A stretch of 64,000 bases of DNA from Pagrus major (lineage: Eukaryota; Chordata; Actinopteri; Spariformes; Sparidae). The notes beneath the pieces were generated by a model. It did not search any database. It worked only from the letters and a program-made list of their open reading frames with translations, and was not told where the DNA came from. Shown in pieces: positions 21,788 through 36,907 of this stretch. The translations under genes and the position numbers were made by a program. The stretch covers positions 21,355,458 to 21,419,457 of the forward strand of contig NC_133219.1 of the NCBI RefSeq assembly GCF_040436345.1, written 5' to 3'. Position 1 is the stretch's first letter. Each line of letters opens with the position of its first letter.

Positions 21788-23679
21788 AGAGAGACACCAC
21801 TTGCAAACAGCAAAAATGTGCATTAACATTAACAAAATAAAAGAAAATTGCATTCGGAAAAATGTTACAATTAGATCCACATCGACAGAATCAATAATTG
21901 ATCGATGATTGTGTGAATTCATTAGACATAACAAACTACAGCCTTAAAAATGACCATCGAGTGTGAGCCAAATAACTGGGGGTTCATTTACAAGCTTTCA
22001 GCGCTTCCCAGCCAAGGTTCAATGCTGTAGAAGAATATAGAAGGTGGGCATTAAAGATTTTCTACCATCTCTGAAAAGAAGTCATGTTCAGGCTCCAATG
22101 TTGAGTTTTATCAACATTACTGACAATGCAACAAAAACAAAACATAGAAAGCATGAGCTTGACAAAGTTTATAATTATTTGAAGTGTTTTTTGTTTTTTT
22201 TTGTCCACCCCTGTATGTCAGTGTTGATATGTACATTTGTTGCCTTTTTGAAATAAGGATATATTGTTTATAAAAGTTCATTCTGATTTCAAAGCACTTA
22301 CAAACTGTTAGATTTTTGTTATGCTTTGAACATTATGTGTGAAATGTCCCTTTACCTGAAGTGACCTTTTTATGTTAGCCTTTGTAAACATCGATCAAAG
22401 TAAACTGGAACTTTAATATCTTTAGTTTCATTGTTTTCGTATTGTTTTCACATTGTTTAGAGAAGCAGGATTACTCCACTGAGCCTGTAGAAGTGGGGCC
22501 CGCTCCTTGGTTGGATGATTTCCACTGAAATCCACAGAGGCACACATTATTCACAGACAGGGGCCACAGTCCAGTTTTCAAAGAGCTCTTTTTTTCTCAT
22601 GAGAAATACCAGAAAACACAAGGTCTGTAAGCACGGCCTCACTTGGTTCTTTCTGGCATGAAACTCCTCCCTGAATCACATGTAAGAAGGGGAAAAGGCT
22701 CAAGATGTGTCGTCGCATCATGATAGCGATTATTTTGTTTAATCAGGACGAGCTGAGCAACCTCTGAATGGACTTTGGTACTTCCTGCAGATAGACTGGT
22801 AAGATGCTTCAATTTTTTAGTCTTTTCGGGGAGCTGTGAAACTGTTTGTGGGTATTTGAGTCTGGGGGTATTTTAGGAAATCACCATATACTGCTTGAAA
22901 GTGTTGTCCTTATTGAAAGGTTTTTGGTCAGATAAGACTGCTGTAGGTTAGAGGGTTGATTACTCAGCCTCTCTTCACTCTGCTGATTGCAAAGAACTCG
23001 ATACCATTAATCATGCACATGGGAAATGACTCTACATTTCATGGAAGTATCCCGTGTCCTATCAATGCTGTGCTGCTGGAATCTTGAGTTGCATGACCAT
23101 GAATATTTCCTGAATGCACTCGCCAGCAACACAGATCAGAATATATACTAAAGAAAGTAAAATCTTCAGGATTGTTTGTGCCCTGGAGATCTCTCCAGCG
23201 TCTCTTGCATAACCAAATCTGATTTTCCATGCTGACTTTATTGGCCTGCCTGGCTTCAGCTGCAAGTGTAACTGAATCATTGCAGTGACCTTAGTGGCGT
23301 CATGCAGTGTTGAGCTGTCTGCCCACAGCTCTTCAAGTCAATGAAAGGAGTTCTGTCTGCCAAACAAGAGTGTTTTTGCGAACAGCTAAGTCTGAGAGAA
23401 CTCTGGTGAGGCATTTGACTGCTCATGTAGAAGCCAACCCCAGTCATGTGCTAGTCCCTCAGCACCTAATGAGCAGGGAGGTATGACGTCCCGCTAAGCC
23501 TGTGCGGTGGGCCTGCACCCTCAGACTGAAAACTGCAGCAGGGTGGAGTTATTTCACCTTTCTTTTCTAGTTAACTCACCCACTTTCAAGCTTTCTCTTA
23601 ACTCATATGGTTCGTTAGGTGATACATCAAACCATCATAGTATTGTACAACTCTGTGGCAGGTGGAGCTCAGCTGCACA
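21788..23679. other. POLI 3' UTR and upstream region of RAB27B
   Basis: No protein gene is seen. The POLI polyadenylation hexamer is at 21836-21841. A CTGCAGATAGACTG|GTAAGA junction near 22799 could be the 3' end of a non-coding RAB27B first exon, by inference only. Other reading frames here are short and lack coding features. Confidence 0.5.
21836..21841 (+). terminator. Polyadenylation signal of POLI
   Basis: AATAAA 49 bases past the POLI stop codon. Confidence 0.6.
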
Positions 23680-26505
<2,826 letters not shown>

Positions 26506-27182
26506 TGTTGCCACCGACAACCACTCTTTTTCACATTTGCACCAATTAACACTGCATCTTTAAAATGTCACTGTTTGCTGGAGCTTGAACAGGGTGCCTG
26601 CTACTGTCGGTACGACAGGAGATCAGACTAGAACTTTGGAAATCTGTCCATTTTCATTTGAAGCAATATTGTTATTACAGTGTGAATTCCTATCTTGGTG
26701 TTTGCTGTCTGTAACATTATTTATTCACAGCCTGTGCATTGTTAAGTGAGAAAGAGGAGGGAGAGGAGGGAGATTGTATATAGCAACTAAATTATGCATT
26801 GCCTTAAAAACTGTGGCTGTGATTCAGCCCAAAAAAAAAAGTTAATTATTTTCAAATAGGTCATATCAGAGAAAAATACCATTTTTATTTGACACATTTA
26901 GGCATTGATGGAAGGAATATGCAGGCACATAACGTATATTTATCATGGAGTATAATCAAAAAACATTTAAGACATGGTTACATTTCTTATATGGATGATT
27001 GTTTTTGTTAGAACAACCAAGATAGCCAAAGTCCCTTACATGATTTATGACTTTTATACGACATGTACATAAGCAGCCAAGCTTTTTTATGCATTATGGA
27101 ACAAAGTTGCCATGCAGATCGAACACAAGTACAAGAATGTTAAAGGGTTGTTGGAACGAATCCTTTATAGTGCTGCATTTCG

Positions 27183-27188
27183 AATAAA
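27183..27188 (+). terminator. Candidate polyadenylation signal of RAB27B
   Basis: AATAAA about 680 bases past the RAB27B stop, the first canonical hexamer I see in its 3' UTR. Confidence 0.5.
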
Positions 27189-28689
27189 GACATTTATGTT
27201 TAGGTTATGTATGTCACGGTCTTGTCATTTAAAATGTAATGCACAAACAGCTATACTGTTTTTCTGACTGGAATTACAATCCTCACAGACTTTTTTTTTT
27301 TTAGCATCGTTTTTGTTTACACACAGTCTACACATTGACTTAGAAAATTAAGAGAAACCTTTTGGAGGAGGAAAATGTCCAGCATTCATGTCAGCGCCAG
27401 TGGATTTTGGGAGGACATTCATGGAGTCACAAATAAATTCCACCACATTACTTTAGCTGAAGCCATAAAAGCAAACGTTTGTGTCAGAAAAAGTGATATT
27501 TAGGAACAAATTCAACGTCAAAAAAGGATTTTCCACTTCTTCTTCTACAATAATACTTGTTAGTTGTCATACAGCTTCCAAAATCCCAAATCAGTCTATC
27601 TGTATCAAACTCAAGTAGCATTTCTCCTCTAAACACATGGTCTTTGGTGTACCTACAAAACATTCCTAATGAGGGAATTATTCCTAAATCTACACATCTA
27701 TGACATCAATTAAATGGCCTTAAAATCAGCTGTTCAAACGTTTTCAACAGATATGTGTTTTCAAGGTAGTTATGGTGACTGAGCTGTGATTTGGAGACGA
27801 AGACACGAACATTTACTATCTGAAATGTTCATCTTGCCTAAGGAGACAGACAAAAAACGCTTTGTATGGGACAGGATGTCAAGCGAATGCCTACCACGCT
27901 AAATCTGAATGAGCACAAAAGCACACATTACATCTGGTTAAGTGTGAATGACTGCCTGGCTCTGTGTTAAACCTCACCCTGAACCAGAATTTGCAAGAAG
28001 GAGCACGTGTTGCAGAGTCATGAGATGGTCATGTGGCCAGCTTTCACTGTTTGGGCCCAGTCGCCCTGAACCCCATATCCACCAGTCTGCTTCAGTCTGG
28101 CGTGATGGGGTGGACTGTTTTTGAGAACCCAAGTTTATCAACATTTACAAAAAAATAAAGCTTGTTCATTTTTAAGTTGATCTGTAGAGGTTTGGTCCCA
28201 TGTGGAATATAGCAGTAGGGTTTTTTTTCACCTTCAAACATCCCTCATACAAATATATTCTTAAGGAATACACCATCAGAAATACAAACAATAGCAAAGA
28301 ACAAAATTTTACCTTCAAAACAATCTTCAAAAAGGTTGTATAAAACTAGCCTATAAGATTTGTTAGTGCCTCACATGCAATGCCATTTAAATGGATCATG
28401 CGCTTTATACAAGATGCAGTAGGTCATATAACATTCATTCATTTCTCTGGTTTATGTCACAGATACTGGAATTGATGTGGTTACATGATGAAAAAATATC
28501 TTTCCCCTGGCCAACAAAACCTCTATAACAAATAGTGAATTCTAGTATTTTTGTAATTGAAATATTGGTAAACTTCAGGCTTCTTTGTTCGTGTGTGTTA
28601 AAGAGCTGAAGATATTGTGTCCAAAATGTGTAATTCCTGATGTTTTTAGCCACGCTAGCGCCATGATTTAGGTCACACATCGGTCTTTG

Positions 28690-28890
28690 TCTGGTACTAG
28701 GGGTGTCACTGTATGTATACCGATAATGACAATAATCGCAATATCATTTACTTTCCATTCTCACATTGTCATAGTAGGTGGAGGCGATGCATGACTGACG
28801 ATAGCTAGACACTATACCCACAGTGCAGGTAAATATTGCGATAATATTCTTATCGCCATTTCTTTTGGCCACGATTATCATGTAGTGAAA
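28690..28890. repeat. Non-autonomous DNA element relic
   Basis: Begins near GGTACTAGGGGTGTCACTGT and contains CGATAATGACAATAATCGCA, and later AATATTGCGATAATATTCTT. The style matches hAT-type fish MITEs. Confidence 0.4.
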
Positions 28891-29389
28891 ATCTGAGAAT
28901 TACAATTGTCTCTCCATTTTCTTCGTTGATCCAACAGTTGTCAGTTCAAACTTTAGAGATTTATGCATCACAGAATGAAAACTGGTTTAAACTCACAAAA
29001 CAATCCTCACAAAAATATTAGTAGCTAAACCACCAGGTGTAGGCTAACTGTTGCGCAACTAACTGGACCGACTCACCAAGCCAACGTTAGCTTTCGAGTC
29101 CACCTGTTTGGATTTAAGTGTAAAAGTAATATAATACGGAATTCATTTAACGGTGCAACATATCCTTGGGGCAATTGAAATTGTACTTGACAACAGTAAC
29201 ACAGTACACCTCAAATTATGAAATGCATGCCTTTAACTTTAGACTAAATGACCGAATAACAGATTTTTGGATATTTACTAATCATGCTAAACTACCTACA
29301 TGTACAAAGGATCGGCAGTTGTCTGCCTCCTGAAAACTTTTACTATTGAAAGGAATATTAAAGCTTATTTTAATAGTATACCAGTGAAG

Positions 29390-30095
29390 ATATTGGGCTT
29401 TAAAGGAATATTTCGCCAGTATGGGAAACATGATTATTTGCAGGAGTTAGTTGACAAGATAGATATTATTCTGATGTCTGAATGTCCAGTCGCCTATATG
29501 GATGTATTATACACCTGGATACGAGGGTGCCGCTCAGCCTCGCTTCTAATTTTGCCCAGTGGCCTCTCGCGGTATTACAGCGAAAAATTCCCCTGTAAAA
29601 CTGTTGAAAAGACCTCGAAATGCGAACAGGGTCGATTATGACTTTTTCTATTATGATTTTAGATTTCGGTTTTTTTATTTATTGATCTCGGTTTTATTTT
29701 TGTAAATCTTTCCTTGAGCCAAGAAAAGCGATTAAAAAATGTCTGATGTCATCACAATGTAAAGTCTATGGGCAGAGCGGGAACTTGCAGGCAGAGCCAG
29801 CGGGAGAAAACTCGACTGCCCATATTCACTGGGCCACATAACCAGGAAGCAAACCTGGAGGCTAGAAAACTTTTTTGGTGCGAGGCAAGCGATTCTCTCC
29901 AGACTGAATAGGCGACATCTACATATCTAGTTCTTCTGTATAAATCTGTGGTTCGGCATGAAGCTGGAGCCAGCAGCCAGCTAACTTAGCTTAGCATAAA
30001 GACAGGAAAATTTAGGAAACAGCTAGCCTGGCTCTGTCCAAAGATAACAAAATCCGACCACTAGAAACTCTAAAGCTCACTATATATATATATAA
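29390..30095. repeat. Teleost dispersed repeat (AGCTAACTTAGCTTAGCATA family)
   Basis: Begins AAAGGAATATTTCGCCAG and contains TTAGCTTAGCATAAAGACAG, then AACAGCTAGCCTGGCTCTGT and AAAGATAACAAAATCC. This sequence is found throughout percomorph genomes. The open frame at 29300-29641 overlaps it and is not counted as a gene. Confidence 0.6.
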
Positions 30096-30910
30096 CTAAT
30101 TTGTTTCATACTTACAAAACATTTTCTTGGCCCGGAGCAGAAGTAACTTCCTGAGGTCTTGAGGTCTTTAATTTTGTAGCTCGCTAGTTTGAAACCAGCT
30201 AATCTGTAGTTAACACAAACGTAGTAGCCTAATGGTTTTAGGAAAAGCAGGTGCGACCATAGCCCCACTAAGTGACTCTCAAGTACTGTCGTAACAATAG
30301 GTGGTGTTTTAACAAAACATGCCGCTGTTCTCAATGTATTTCCAGATTCCTCAAAAGCTTTCAAGAAATACCTTTTGCTGAATTCGTACAACGTGAGCCA
30401 AATATAAGAATTTATATTTATCTATTATCTATGTTACTTTCTGTTATTTAAATGTTTTTCTTGTGTTGTAGGAGAGCAGAAATATGGATGGGAAAATAGC
30501 AACTTTGGAAACAGGTTTAAAATCTTTTTCCACTGTTCAGCGTAAATAATAAATATGAAATGGCTTCAGAATAGAGGAAAGTGTTGTGAAGTGACATTTG
30601 GGGGTTTTCTAAGATTGCTGGGTAATTAGTTTCTGTTAAATCAAAGCCAGTGACTCTAATGAGGCTGCTAGCGTGGCTATAGACTTGTAGTCTTGTTGGA
30701 AGATAATTCAAATGTCTTATACTTTCAGAACCTAATGTAGGCTGATACCACTTTCTAAAATTCAGTATTGTAATGACAACACACGATCGTCTGTCCATGA
30801 ATTTATGGCTTATTGTTGGAATGTTGATTATTATTCCAAAAATTTGAAGAATCTCAACAAAATTTGGAGTGGACAGTCACACTGTCTACAGAGAATAAAA
30901 GACACACAAG

Positions 30911-30947
30911 TATATATATATATATATATGTATATATAGAGAGAGAG
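30911..30947. repeat. (TA)n microsatellite followed by GAGA
   Basis: Mostly uninterrupted TA dinucleotides with one G, followed by AGAGAGAGAG. Confidence 0.9.
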
Positions 30948-31537
30948 TACAGTCTTGTAAACAAATACCATCTTCCAGAGCAGTGCAGATTGTCTGACAC
31001 CTTGTGGGGGAAAAAAGGCCTGGAAAAACAGGAACTGCACCTCTTTTGAGGCATTTAATCTGATTACAAAAAAACACTGATCTAACTCCTTCCCTGAGAT
31101 TAGGCAGTGATTTCAGTGTACAGAACCAGTATACTGTTGTAAAAGGCGATTAATCAATCAATACTGTGTTAAACAGAACTGGAAGAATTCCCTGTGGACT
31201 CCAGTTAAAATAGACGTTTGTTGTGTTCGAGCTGTTTAGCCACGGCCAGCAGCCATGCAAAGGAGAGTAATGGAAGCAACTGAGCAGCGTAAAAGTCCTA
31301 ACTGTAGCACTGAAGATAATAATATACCGAATGAGCAACACTGCTGTGATAAGTCTGTGATTTACACCCCGAGTGAGCCTGACATCTTCATGTGAAATTA
31401 CAGCGTGACGTGAGTGTGTGTTTGTGGAATGAGGGTGTCATAAATTGCCTAAACACTTATCATGCAGTGTGGGTCACAACAGAAGTTTGAGCTGAGCGGA
31501 TGTATCTGGGTCACGGTCTCTGGAGTCACCTCTGTGT

Positions 31538-34500
31538 CTAAGAGCAATGCGTCAGGCTGAGTTTGATCACACCTTCCCTGTGCAGCTTGTAGAGCAGCTT
31601 GAACTCGCTGGGCAGCTGGTGGGTCTCCTGCCACTTGGTGGTGAATTTGGTCCCTTTCTTGTCGTAGTAGTGGTAAGGCAGGTCCTTGCCCGTGTTTGGG
31701 TCCCAGCCGAAGGGCCAGAAGCCATAGAGGTGGATCTCGTCGCACATGGCGGAGGCCAGCGTGTACATGAGGATTCCAGTGCTGAGACGTTTGGGGGAGA
31801 GGTTTTTAGTCTTCCAGTATCTGTGAGGGGAAAGATGGATCAGGCATCCAAAAATTAATCCACACAACTGTGATTTTCCCCACTATAATCCCACTTCCCT
31901 TATGACTGCACTGTACGTTCCCTATGTGCTCTATTTAATTTTCCCTGTCAATTAATGCATGTGATTATGGTTTTATCATCAACAGAATTATACTTTGAGC
32001 AGGGCTGCCCAAAGTGGGGTCTGCAAACTAAGGTGGGTAATAGTTCTAATAAAAACAATTAAAATGAGGGAGAAAAAAAAGTAATAAAAGTTAAATCCAA
32101 CGTGTTTTAACTTGCAAATCACCCAAAGTTGAGGCCCTGATACAGTTAGTCTCCTAAGTCAGTTATTTCAGGTAACAATCAGATCATACTTTACTTACTT
32201 GTTGACATCGTGCATGATGTTCCCCGGCCAGGCCAGTTCAACCTTCAACTGGCCCTTGTGCTCCACAAAGAAGTCCACCAGGGTCCTGGTCACTGTGGCC
32301 GACGTATGAAGAAAGAATGCAGGGATCCACAGGATGGCTCCCTCCAGCTTCTTCAGGTTGAGGAAGAAATTATTCCTGTCTTGAATGGTCAGCAGGTTAT
32401 TGTAGTACCTCTCCAGGATGCTGGGGTTAAAGGTGGTCAGGTTGGTCTTCTTGCCCACATCCTTGGAGTAGACCTCCGTGGGGGCGAAGTTGCAGCGGAA
32501 GACGAAGTCGGCATTGTCGATTTCTGGGCCGCAGTGGCTGCCTGTCAGGATGCCGCTGTTGCCCACCACAGAGCATATGCTGTAGTGCTTGTTGTGGATG
32601 GGAGAGGTGTCTGGGAGCAGGGATTTGAAGTTGTTGCTGATGGAGAAGACATACTTGTGGCTGGAGTAGTCAAAGTGCATCAGCTGGCCGACACGCACAC
32701 TGTTCTTTGTGAGGGAGAAGTTGTTGGGAATGTCGATGTAGTTGAAGATATCTTTCCTGAAAAAAGAAAAATACTTCACCACTGTTCAAGACAGCTAGAG
32801 GAGATTTACCTTGATATGTACGGTCCCAGTCTCGGTAAAAAGCAATGTGATGCAGCCACAAGACATGGTGCACAGTGGAAAGCTATAACTTACTGTGCAG
32901 CTGTTACTGACAGAGTTGAAGCGATTAGTATGATTAGTCTATCTACAGAGAGTAATCAGCAACTATTTTGAGAATCAATTTATCGTTTCAGACAAAGATA
33001 TGCTGCTTTCAAAGTTTTATGTCATCATAAATTGAATATTTTGGTTTATAGATCAGATTATTAGTATATTAATCAATAAAATAACTGATCATAAAATGAC
33101 AGAGCTGTCCAACTATACATTCAACCAGCAGTCAAAATGCAAGAGATGAATTTCCTTTTTCTGGGGATTTTAAAGGAAATAAGTATTGAGTGCTAAAATA
33201 AGAAACACTAAACATTGATGATATGTAACTGTTAATAATCCTCCCTCCTGTCCAGTCATAAGTTGGCAGGACCCAGTTTCAGGCTTGAATCATGCTCAGT
33301 CTTTTCTGCCATTAATGAATTATTACATAGAGCTTTTATAATTTGATGCTCTGTTATAAATTAAACTACCAACAATATATAACCAGTACAGCTGCAGTGA
33401 TAGGCCGATTAACCAATGATCCGATTGACAGAAAATGAATTGAAAACCATTATGATAATCGTTTTTTTTTTCATGCGTTTCTTTTTAATCATTTTGGTAA
33501 TTTAAATCAATTTTTAATCATTTTGAAGTTTGGACTATTAGTTGGACAAAACAAATATTGTGTCACTTCAGAAGGATTCAAGGAGAATTATTTTATCAAT
33601 TACAGTTCACACCTTCTCACTATTGTCTATATTTTTTACAAACCAAACAATCCATTGATTAATGGAGAAAATCAGCAGATGAATCCATAAGGATAGTTAA
33701 AAATGAGCTCCACTCTAACCAGCTACAGCAGCAAAATGCTGCTTTTACAAATCTAAAGATGTAACAGTCACAGGGGACACGTCTCTGCATTGACTTTTTA
33801 CTATCTTTTTTATGAAAGATACCGACAGGTGCAAAACCTTCACAAAGAGTAGAAAATAGCTGAGATTTCAAATCTCTTACCTCTGCTGATAAAAAGCAGT
33901 CTTGTTAAACTTCCATTTGGACGGCTTTCCTTGGAGCTCCTCGTTCAGGGCATTAGTTAGGGGTATAAAGGAGGGGTCCAGGAAATTCATGGCAAACTGA
34001 GACCTGTGGACAACAATCACAAAAAGTATAACTGTGAGACGCCATGTGTAAATGATTTACTTTGGTGTGGTCTCATCTCATATAGGATCATTGGCGAAAT
34101 GTATTTAGACATGAAGTATTATTATTCGAAAACAGTAGAATTAAATGCTAATTATCCTTTAAAATGCAACAGACTTTCAAATCTGAAACATTGAAAAGTG
34201 AATCCATTTTGTAATATCTGCATTAATCTGATCTGGTACCACTTCTAATGAGAGATGTAATGGTTCAGAAGCTTTATTAATTGGTTGATAAATAACAATT
34301 TACAGTCCATTAGTACACAACAAAAACAACTGAAGGATTTTAAATTTCCTTTGACTGGTTGGACCAGAAAAAGGTTGGTGTTGGATCTGCAGGTTAATCT
34401 GTATACCTGACATTGATAGATTATTGATCTGGCCAGATATCTCTCTTTTTTTCTTTTTTTAAAGAAATCAGATTGTGGATCAGATAAATTCATTTAAAAT

Positions 34501-35068
34501 GTGCTGCTTTGGTTCTGCTGTAGCATTCAATCTGCAAAGTAGGCCTAACTAAAGTTATCAAATAAATGTAGTGGAGTGGAAGTATAAAGTAGCAGAAAAC
34601 TGAAAATACTCAAGTAAATGTACTTAGTTATGCTCCATCACTGCAAATATTTGGCCAGTGAAGCTGACTGTGACTGTGATGATGATGATGATGCAAACCT
34701 CACAGTCCTGTGTCGCCCATGACAACAACATCAGCACCTCGGACAGCTCACTCGCTGATCGACAGGGAGAAGCATATGGCTCAAAGTGAGGGGAAAGTGA
34801 TGTGTTGAAAACCTGTTCATCACATCCAGGTCGCATCGTGCACACTGGGCCCCGACTCCTCTGTTTCTATTTACAACAACACATTCAAAAAAAAAAAACA
34901 GTATACTCACCGAAATCCTGCATGGAACATAATCCTCGGGCCTCCCATGTAGTATTTAGAGGAGGCGAAGAGGCTGTCTTTTCTCAGGGACACATAGCTG
35001 ATGAGCGACAGGATGAGCACGGCGACGCACAGAATAACCAAACCCAGGGCCTTGGCGATGCGGACCAT
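31538..35068 (-). CDS. st8sia3: Alpha-2,8-sialyltransferase 3 (ST8Sia III)
   Basis: Golgi type II membrane enzyme that adds alpha-2,8-linked sialic acid to gangliosides and glycoproteins, brain-enriched in vertebrates. Four exons in transcript order: 35068-34911, 34003-33881, 32756-32199, 31820-31538. They give 373 aa, against about 380 in human. Residues 8-26 form the signal anchor (LGLVILCVAVLILSLISY). Sialylmotif L starts at about Cys155 (CSVVGNSGILTG). Sialylmotif S covers about 292-315 (LSTGILMYTL...LYGFW). PYHYYDKKGTKF follows near the C-terminus, with the conserved His/Glu region. FVFRCNFAPTE and NLTTFNPSILERYYNN are near-identical to mammalian ST8SIA3. The protein ends THCS. The start aligns with the human ARVASVLGL segment. 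A short Met-bearing N-terminal extension found in human is absent. Confidence 0.96.
31995..32100. repeat. Short relic of a GGGGTC-type dispersed repeat in ST8SIA3 intron 3
   Basis: GGGCTGCCCAAAGTGGGGTC resembles one end of the element at 47751-48020. Weak. Confidence 0.25.
32905..33640. repeat. Two relics of the CGATTAATCG / GCTGCAACTAA family in ST8SIA3 intron 2
   Basis: AGTAATCAGCAACTATTTTG at about 32950 and GCAGTGATAGGCCGATTAAC at about 33394, followed by CATTATGATAATCGTTTTTT, are typical segments of this family. Confidence 0.5.
34545..34645. repeat. Relic of the AAATGTAGTGGAGT family
   Basis: AAATGTAGTGGAGTGGAAGT then ATAAAGTAGCAGAAAACTGA and TACTTAGTTATGCTCCATCA. This is a common percomorph repeat end, also seen at 57815-58025. 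Confidence 0.6.
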
Positions 35069-35208
35069 CTTGGGAGCGTTTTCATTCCCTGTGTGTAGCT
35101 GCTGCGAGGCGTTGGCCTATGTTGTCATCGCCGGGAATGCACACGGCCCGTCTGCACAGTACAGACACACTGGCGCTCATCGGCTCATATAGTCGTATAA
35201 AATGGACG

Positions 35209-35254
35209 GCTGCTGCTGCTGCTGCTGCTGGTGGTGGTGGTGGTGGTGGTGGTC
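35209..35254. repeat. (CTG)n-(GTG)n trinucleotide repeat upstream of ST8SIA3
   Basis: About seven CTG units run directly into about eight GTG units. On the gene's own strand these read CAC then CAG. They lie about 140-185 bases before the start codon. Confidence 0.95.
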
Positions 35255-35325
35255 GGCTGCATGGTGAAGATGCCGTGGCTCGGTCCGCTCTCATTCCTCT
35301 GCCCGCCTGCCTACCCAGCACCCCC

Positions 35326-35372
35326 TGCCTGCCTGCCTGCCTGCCTGCCTGCTGCTGCTGCTGCTGCTGCTG
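35326..35372. repeat. (CTGC)n-(CTG)n compound repeat upstream of ST8SIA3
   Basis: About six CTGC/TGCC units are followed by about seven CTG units. On the gene's strand these read CAG then GCAG. Confidence 0.95.
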
Positions 35373-35525
35373 CCTCACAGTCCGCTGTGACTCCCCTCCA
35401 AGCTGCCGGTTTAATCAAGGAGATGGAGCAGAAATGCGTGTCAACACATCCAGCCAGCTAAAAGACAAGCCCCGTCCACCAGCACCATCATCATCACCAC
35501 CACCACACCACCTCCACCCCCTCAC

Positions 35526-35553
35526 TCACACACACACACACACACACACACAC
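35526..35553. repeat. (CA)n microsatellite
   Basis: Uninterrupted CA dinucleotides after CCCTCACT. Confidence 0.95.
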
Positions 35554-35750
35554 TGAGCCTCCCTGCACCTCTCAGCATTAAAGAGGGCTTGTCCAGTAAT
35601 AAATTGAATGAGATGGAAATAGAGATGAGAGCAATAGACAGTCAAATCCTTCACCCATGTGCCCTCTGATCTTTAATCTGAGCATTACTCAAGTAGATTC
35701 GAGGTACCTGTATGTCATTTTGATGATTCAATTTTAATGCCACTTCTCTT

Positions 35751-36086
35751 TAAAGGGGCACTGTGTAGTTCTGAAAAAGACCTTCAAACTCAGAATTTGA
35801 ATATTTACAATATTTTTTCCATAGCTGAATAAACAAGCTGTTCTTAGAGGGAAATAAGGTTCCCCAGAACAGAACCGTTTGAAGCGAGAAAGGTGGCAGG
35901 GTCCGCCACATATAAACAAAGTGAGTTTGAAACTGCGTTGATCTTCAACGTCAGTTCGTTTATTCAGTCGTGAAAAATTAAGAGTTTGTTTATTTAGTTT
36001 GTTTTGGCATAAAACAAATCAGTCAATGCAGATCTTTCTCCTCCAATTAAAAGTTCTGACCCAAAACTACATAGTGTACCTTTAAA
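35751..36086. mobile_element. MITE with GCACTATGTAGTTTTGG-type inverted ends, copy 1
   Basis: The left end is TAAAGGGGCACTGTGTAGTT and the right end AACTACATAGTGTACCTTTA, inverted repeats of one another and flanked by TTTAAA. The interior includes CAAGCTGTTCTTAGAGGGAA and GAAAGGTGGCAGGGTCCGCC. Copy 2, in the opposite orientation, is at 60974-61340. No coding capacity. Confidence 0.75.
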
Positions 36087-36122
36087 TCTAACAGGAAATG
36101 TATCACTCATGAATAAATACTT

Positions 36123-36485
36123 AAAGGAGACCGATTATGCTTTTTTGATTTCTGGTGTTATACTGTATGTGCTTGAACATGTAAAAGGTCTTGAAAGTTA
36201 AAAAGCCCAAAGCTCGTACCAACGGGAGCTCCTCTCCCACAGAAAACACTGCTCCCGAAAAGCCACGTTAGTAGTCCCGCCTTTAATTATGTGACCCGGT
36301 GACATCACACTATATCACCAGTGCCCATCTATTTCAGTTGTTTATGAGAATGCTGCAGCGCTGTTTTGCTGTGAAGCTCCAGGAATGCTTTGTGGACTAC
36401 AAAACTTCACCTGACTTTCCATCAGCGTGGAAGCTAGTAGATCATGACCAAATTTTCATTTTTTGGTGAACTTATCCTTTAACTT
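36123..36485. repeat. Two adjoining MITE relics
   Basis: AAAGGAGACCGATTATGCTT, then ACATGTAAAAGGTCTTGAAA and AAAAAGCCCAAAGCTCG, mark one abundant fish element up to about 36340. It is followed at about 36395-36485 by the TGACTTTCCATCAGCGTGG / TTTTTGGTGAACTTATCCTT end seen also at 9780-9880. Confidence 0.6.
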
Positions 36486-36901
36486 ATCCTAATACTGTTT
36501 ATGTATAAGTCCTCATTAATTAAATTTAATCAGACTGTTATTTCATTTATACACATTGACTCAACATTCAAGAACAAGTTTGCAATAAATGTCTATACAT
36601 GGAACTTTTTTGAAAATGTACATGTAATCAAAATACATAAGGTCACCGTTTTAGGCATTACTTTTTTGAGTGTAATTTTTACTCTTTCAGGTTGGTCTCA
36701 ATGGATAAACAAGTATGGTCCCTGATGTTGACTTCCTGATCTTTCTCTTCGTGACCTGGGTTTTTTACTGGTCTATTCCAATTAAATGCGAGTGTTAACA
36801 CAGATTCATAAAACAAGTAGAGGCACTACAAACCCCAGATTAGCAATACAATTGAAACAAAGAAAGAAAACAAGTTTTATATATAAAAAAGCACTTTTCT
36901 T

Positions 36902-36907
36902 TTTATT
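36902..36907 (-). terminator. Candidate polyadenylation signal of CCNG2
   Basis: TTTATT on the plus strand, AATAAA on the minus, about 740 bases past the CCNG2 stop. Confidence 0.4.

Larger units (their letters stand above)
26506..31537. other. Intergenic region between RAB27B and ST8SIA3 (convergent ends)
   Basis: About 5 kb holding the RAB27B 3' UTR (to about 27.2 kb or beyond) and the ST8SIA3 3' UTR (going left from 31537). It also holds two repeat relics (28690-28890 and 29390-30095) and a (TA)n tract. No convincing exon was found. Open frames such as the plus-strand one at 29300-29641 overlap repeat sequence. Confidence 0.6.
35069..35600. promoter_or_regulatory. 5' UTR and promoter region of ST8SIA3 with compound microsatellites
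   Basis: This is the sequence immediately upstream (to the right) of the ST8SIA3 start. It holds (CTG)n at about 35209-35230, (GTG)n at about 35231-35254, (CTGC)n then (CTG)n at about 35326-35372, and (CA)n at about 35526-35553. It is GC-rich with several CpGs. I infer that it covers the 5' UTR/core promoter. No transcription start can be placed by eye. Confidence 0.5.

Noticed and set aside
28028-28130. Minus-strand frame ending VKAGHMTIS as a terminal exon
   Set aside because: Only about 30 codons, no family, and any upstream exons would have to cross repeat-filled sequence next to ST8SIA3. Openness of this length is expected by chance.
29300-29641. 113-codon plus-strand frame as a gene
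   Set aside because: It overlaps a well-known percomorph dispersed repeat, and its translation has no domain or splice context.
32210-32971. 253-codon plus-strand frame
   Set aside because: Antisense shadow of ST8SIA3 exon 3, whose minus-strand translation is a clear sialyltransferase.
35119-35556. Long frame with poly-Ala, poly-Gly, poly-Cys and Pro-rich runs
   Set aside because: It is produced by the CTG, GTG, CTGC and CA repeats upstream of ST8SIA3, not by a protein gene.
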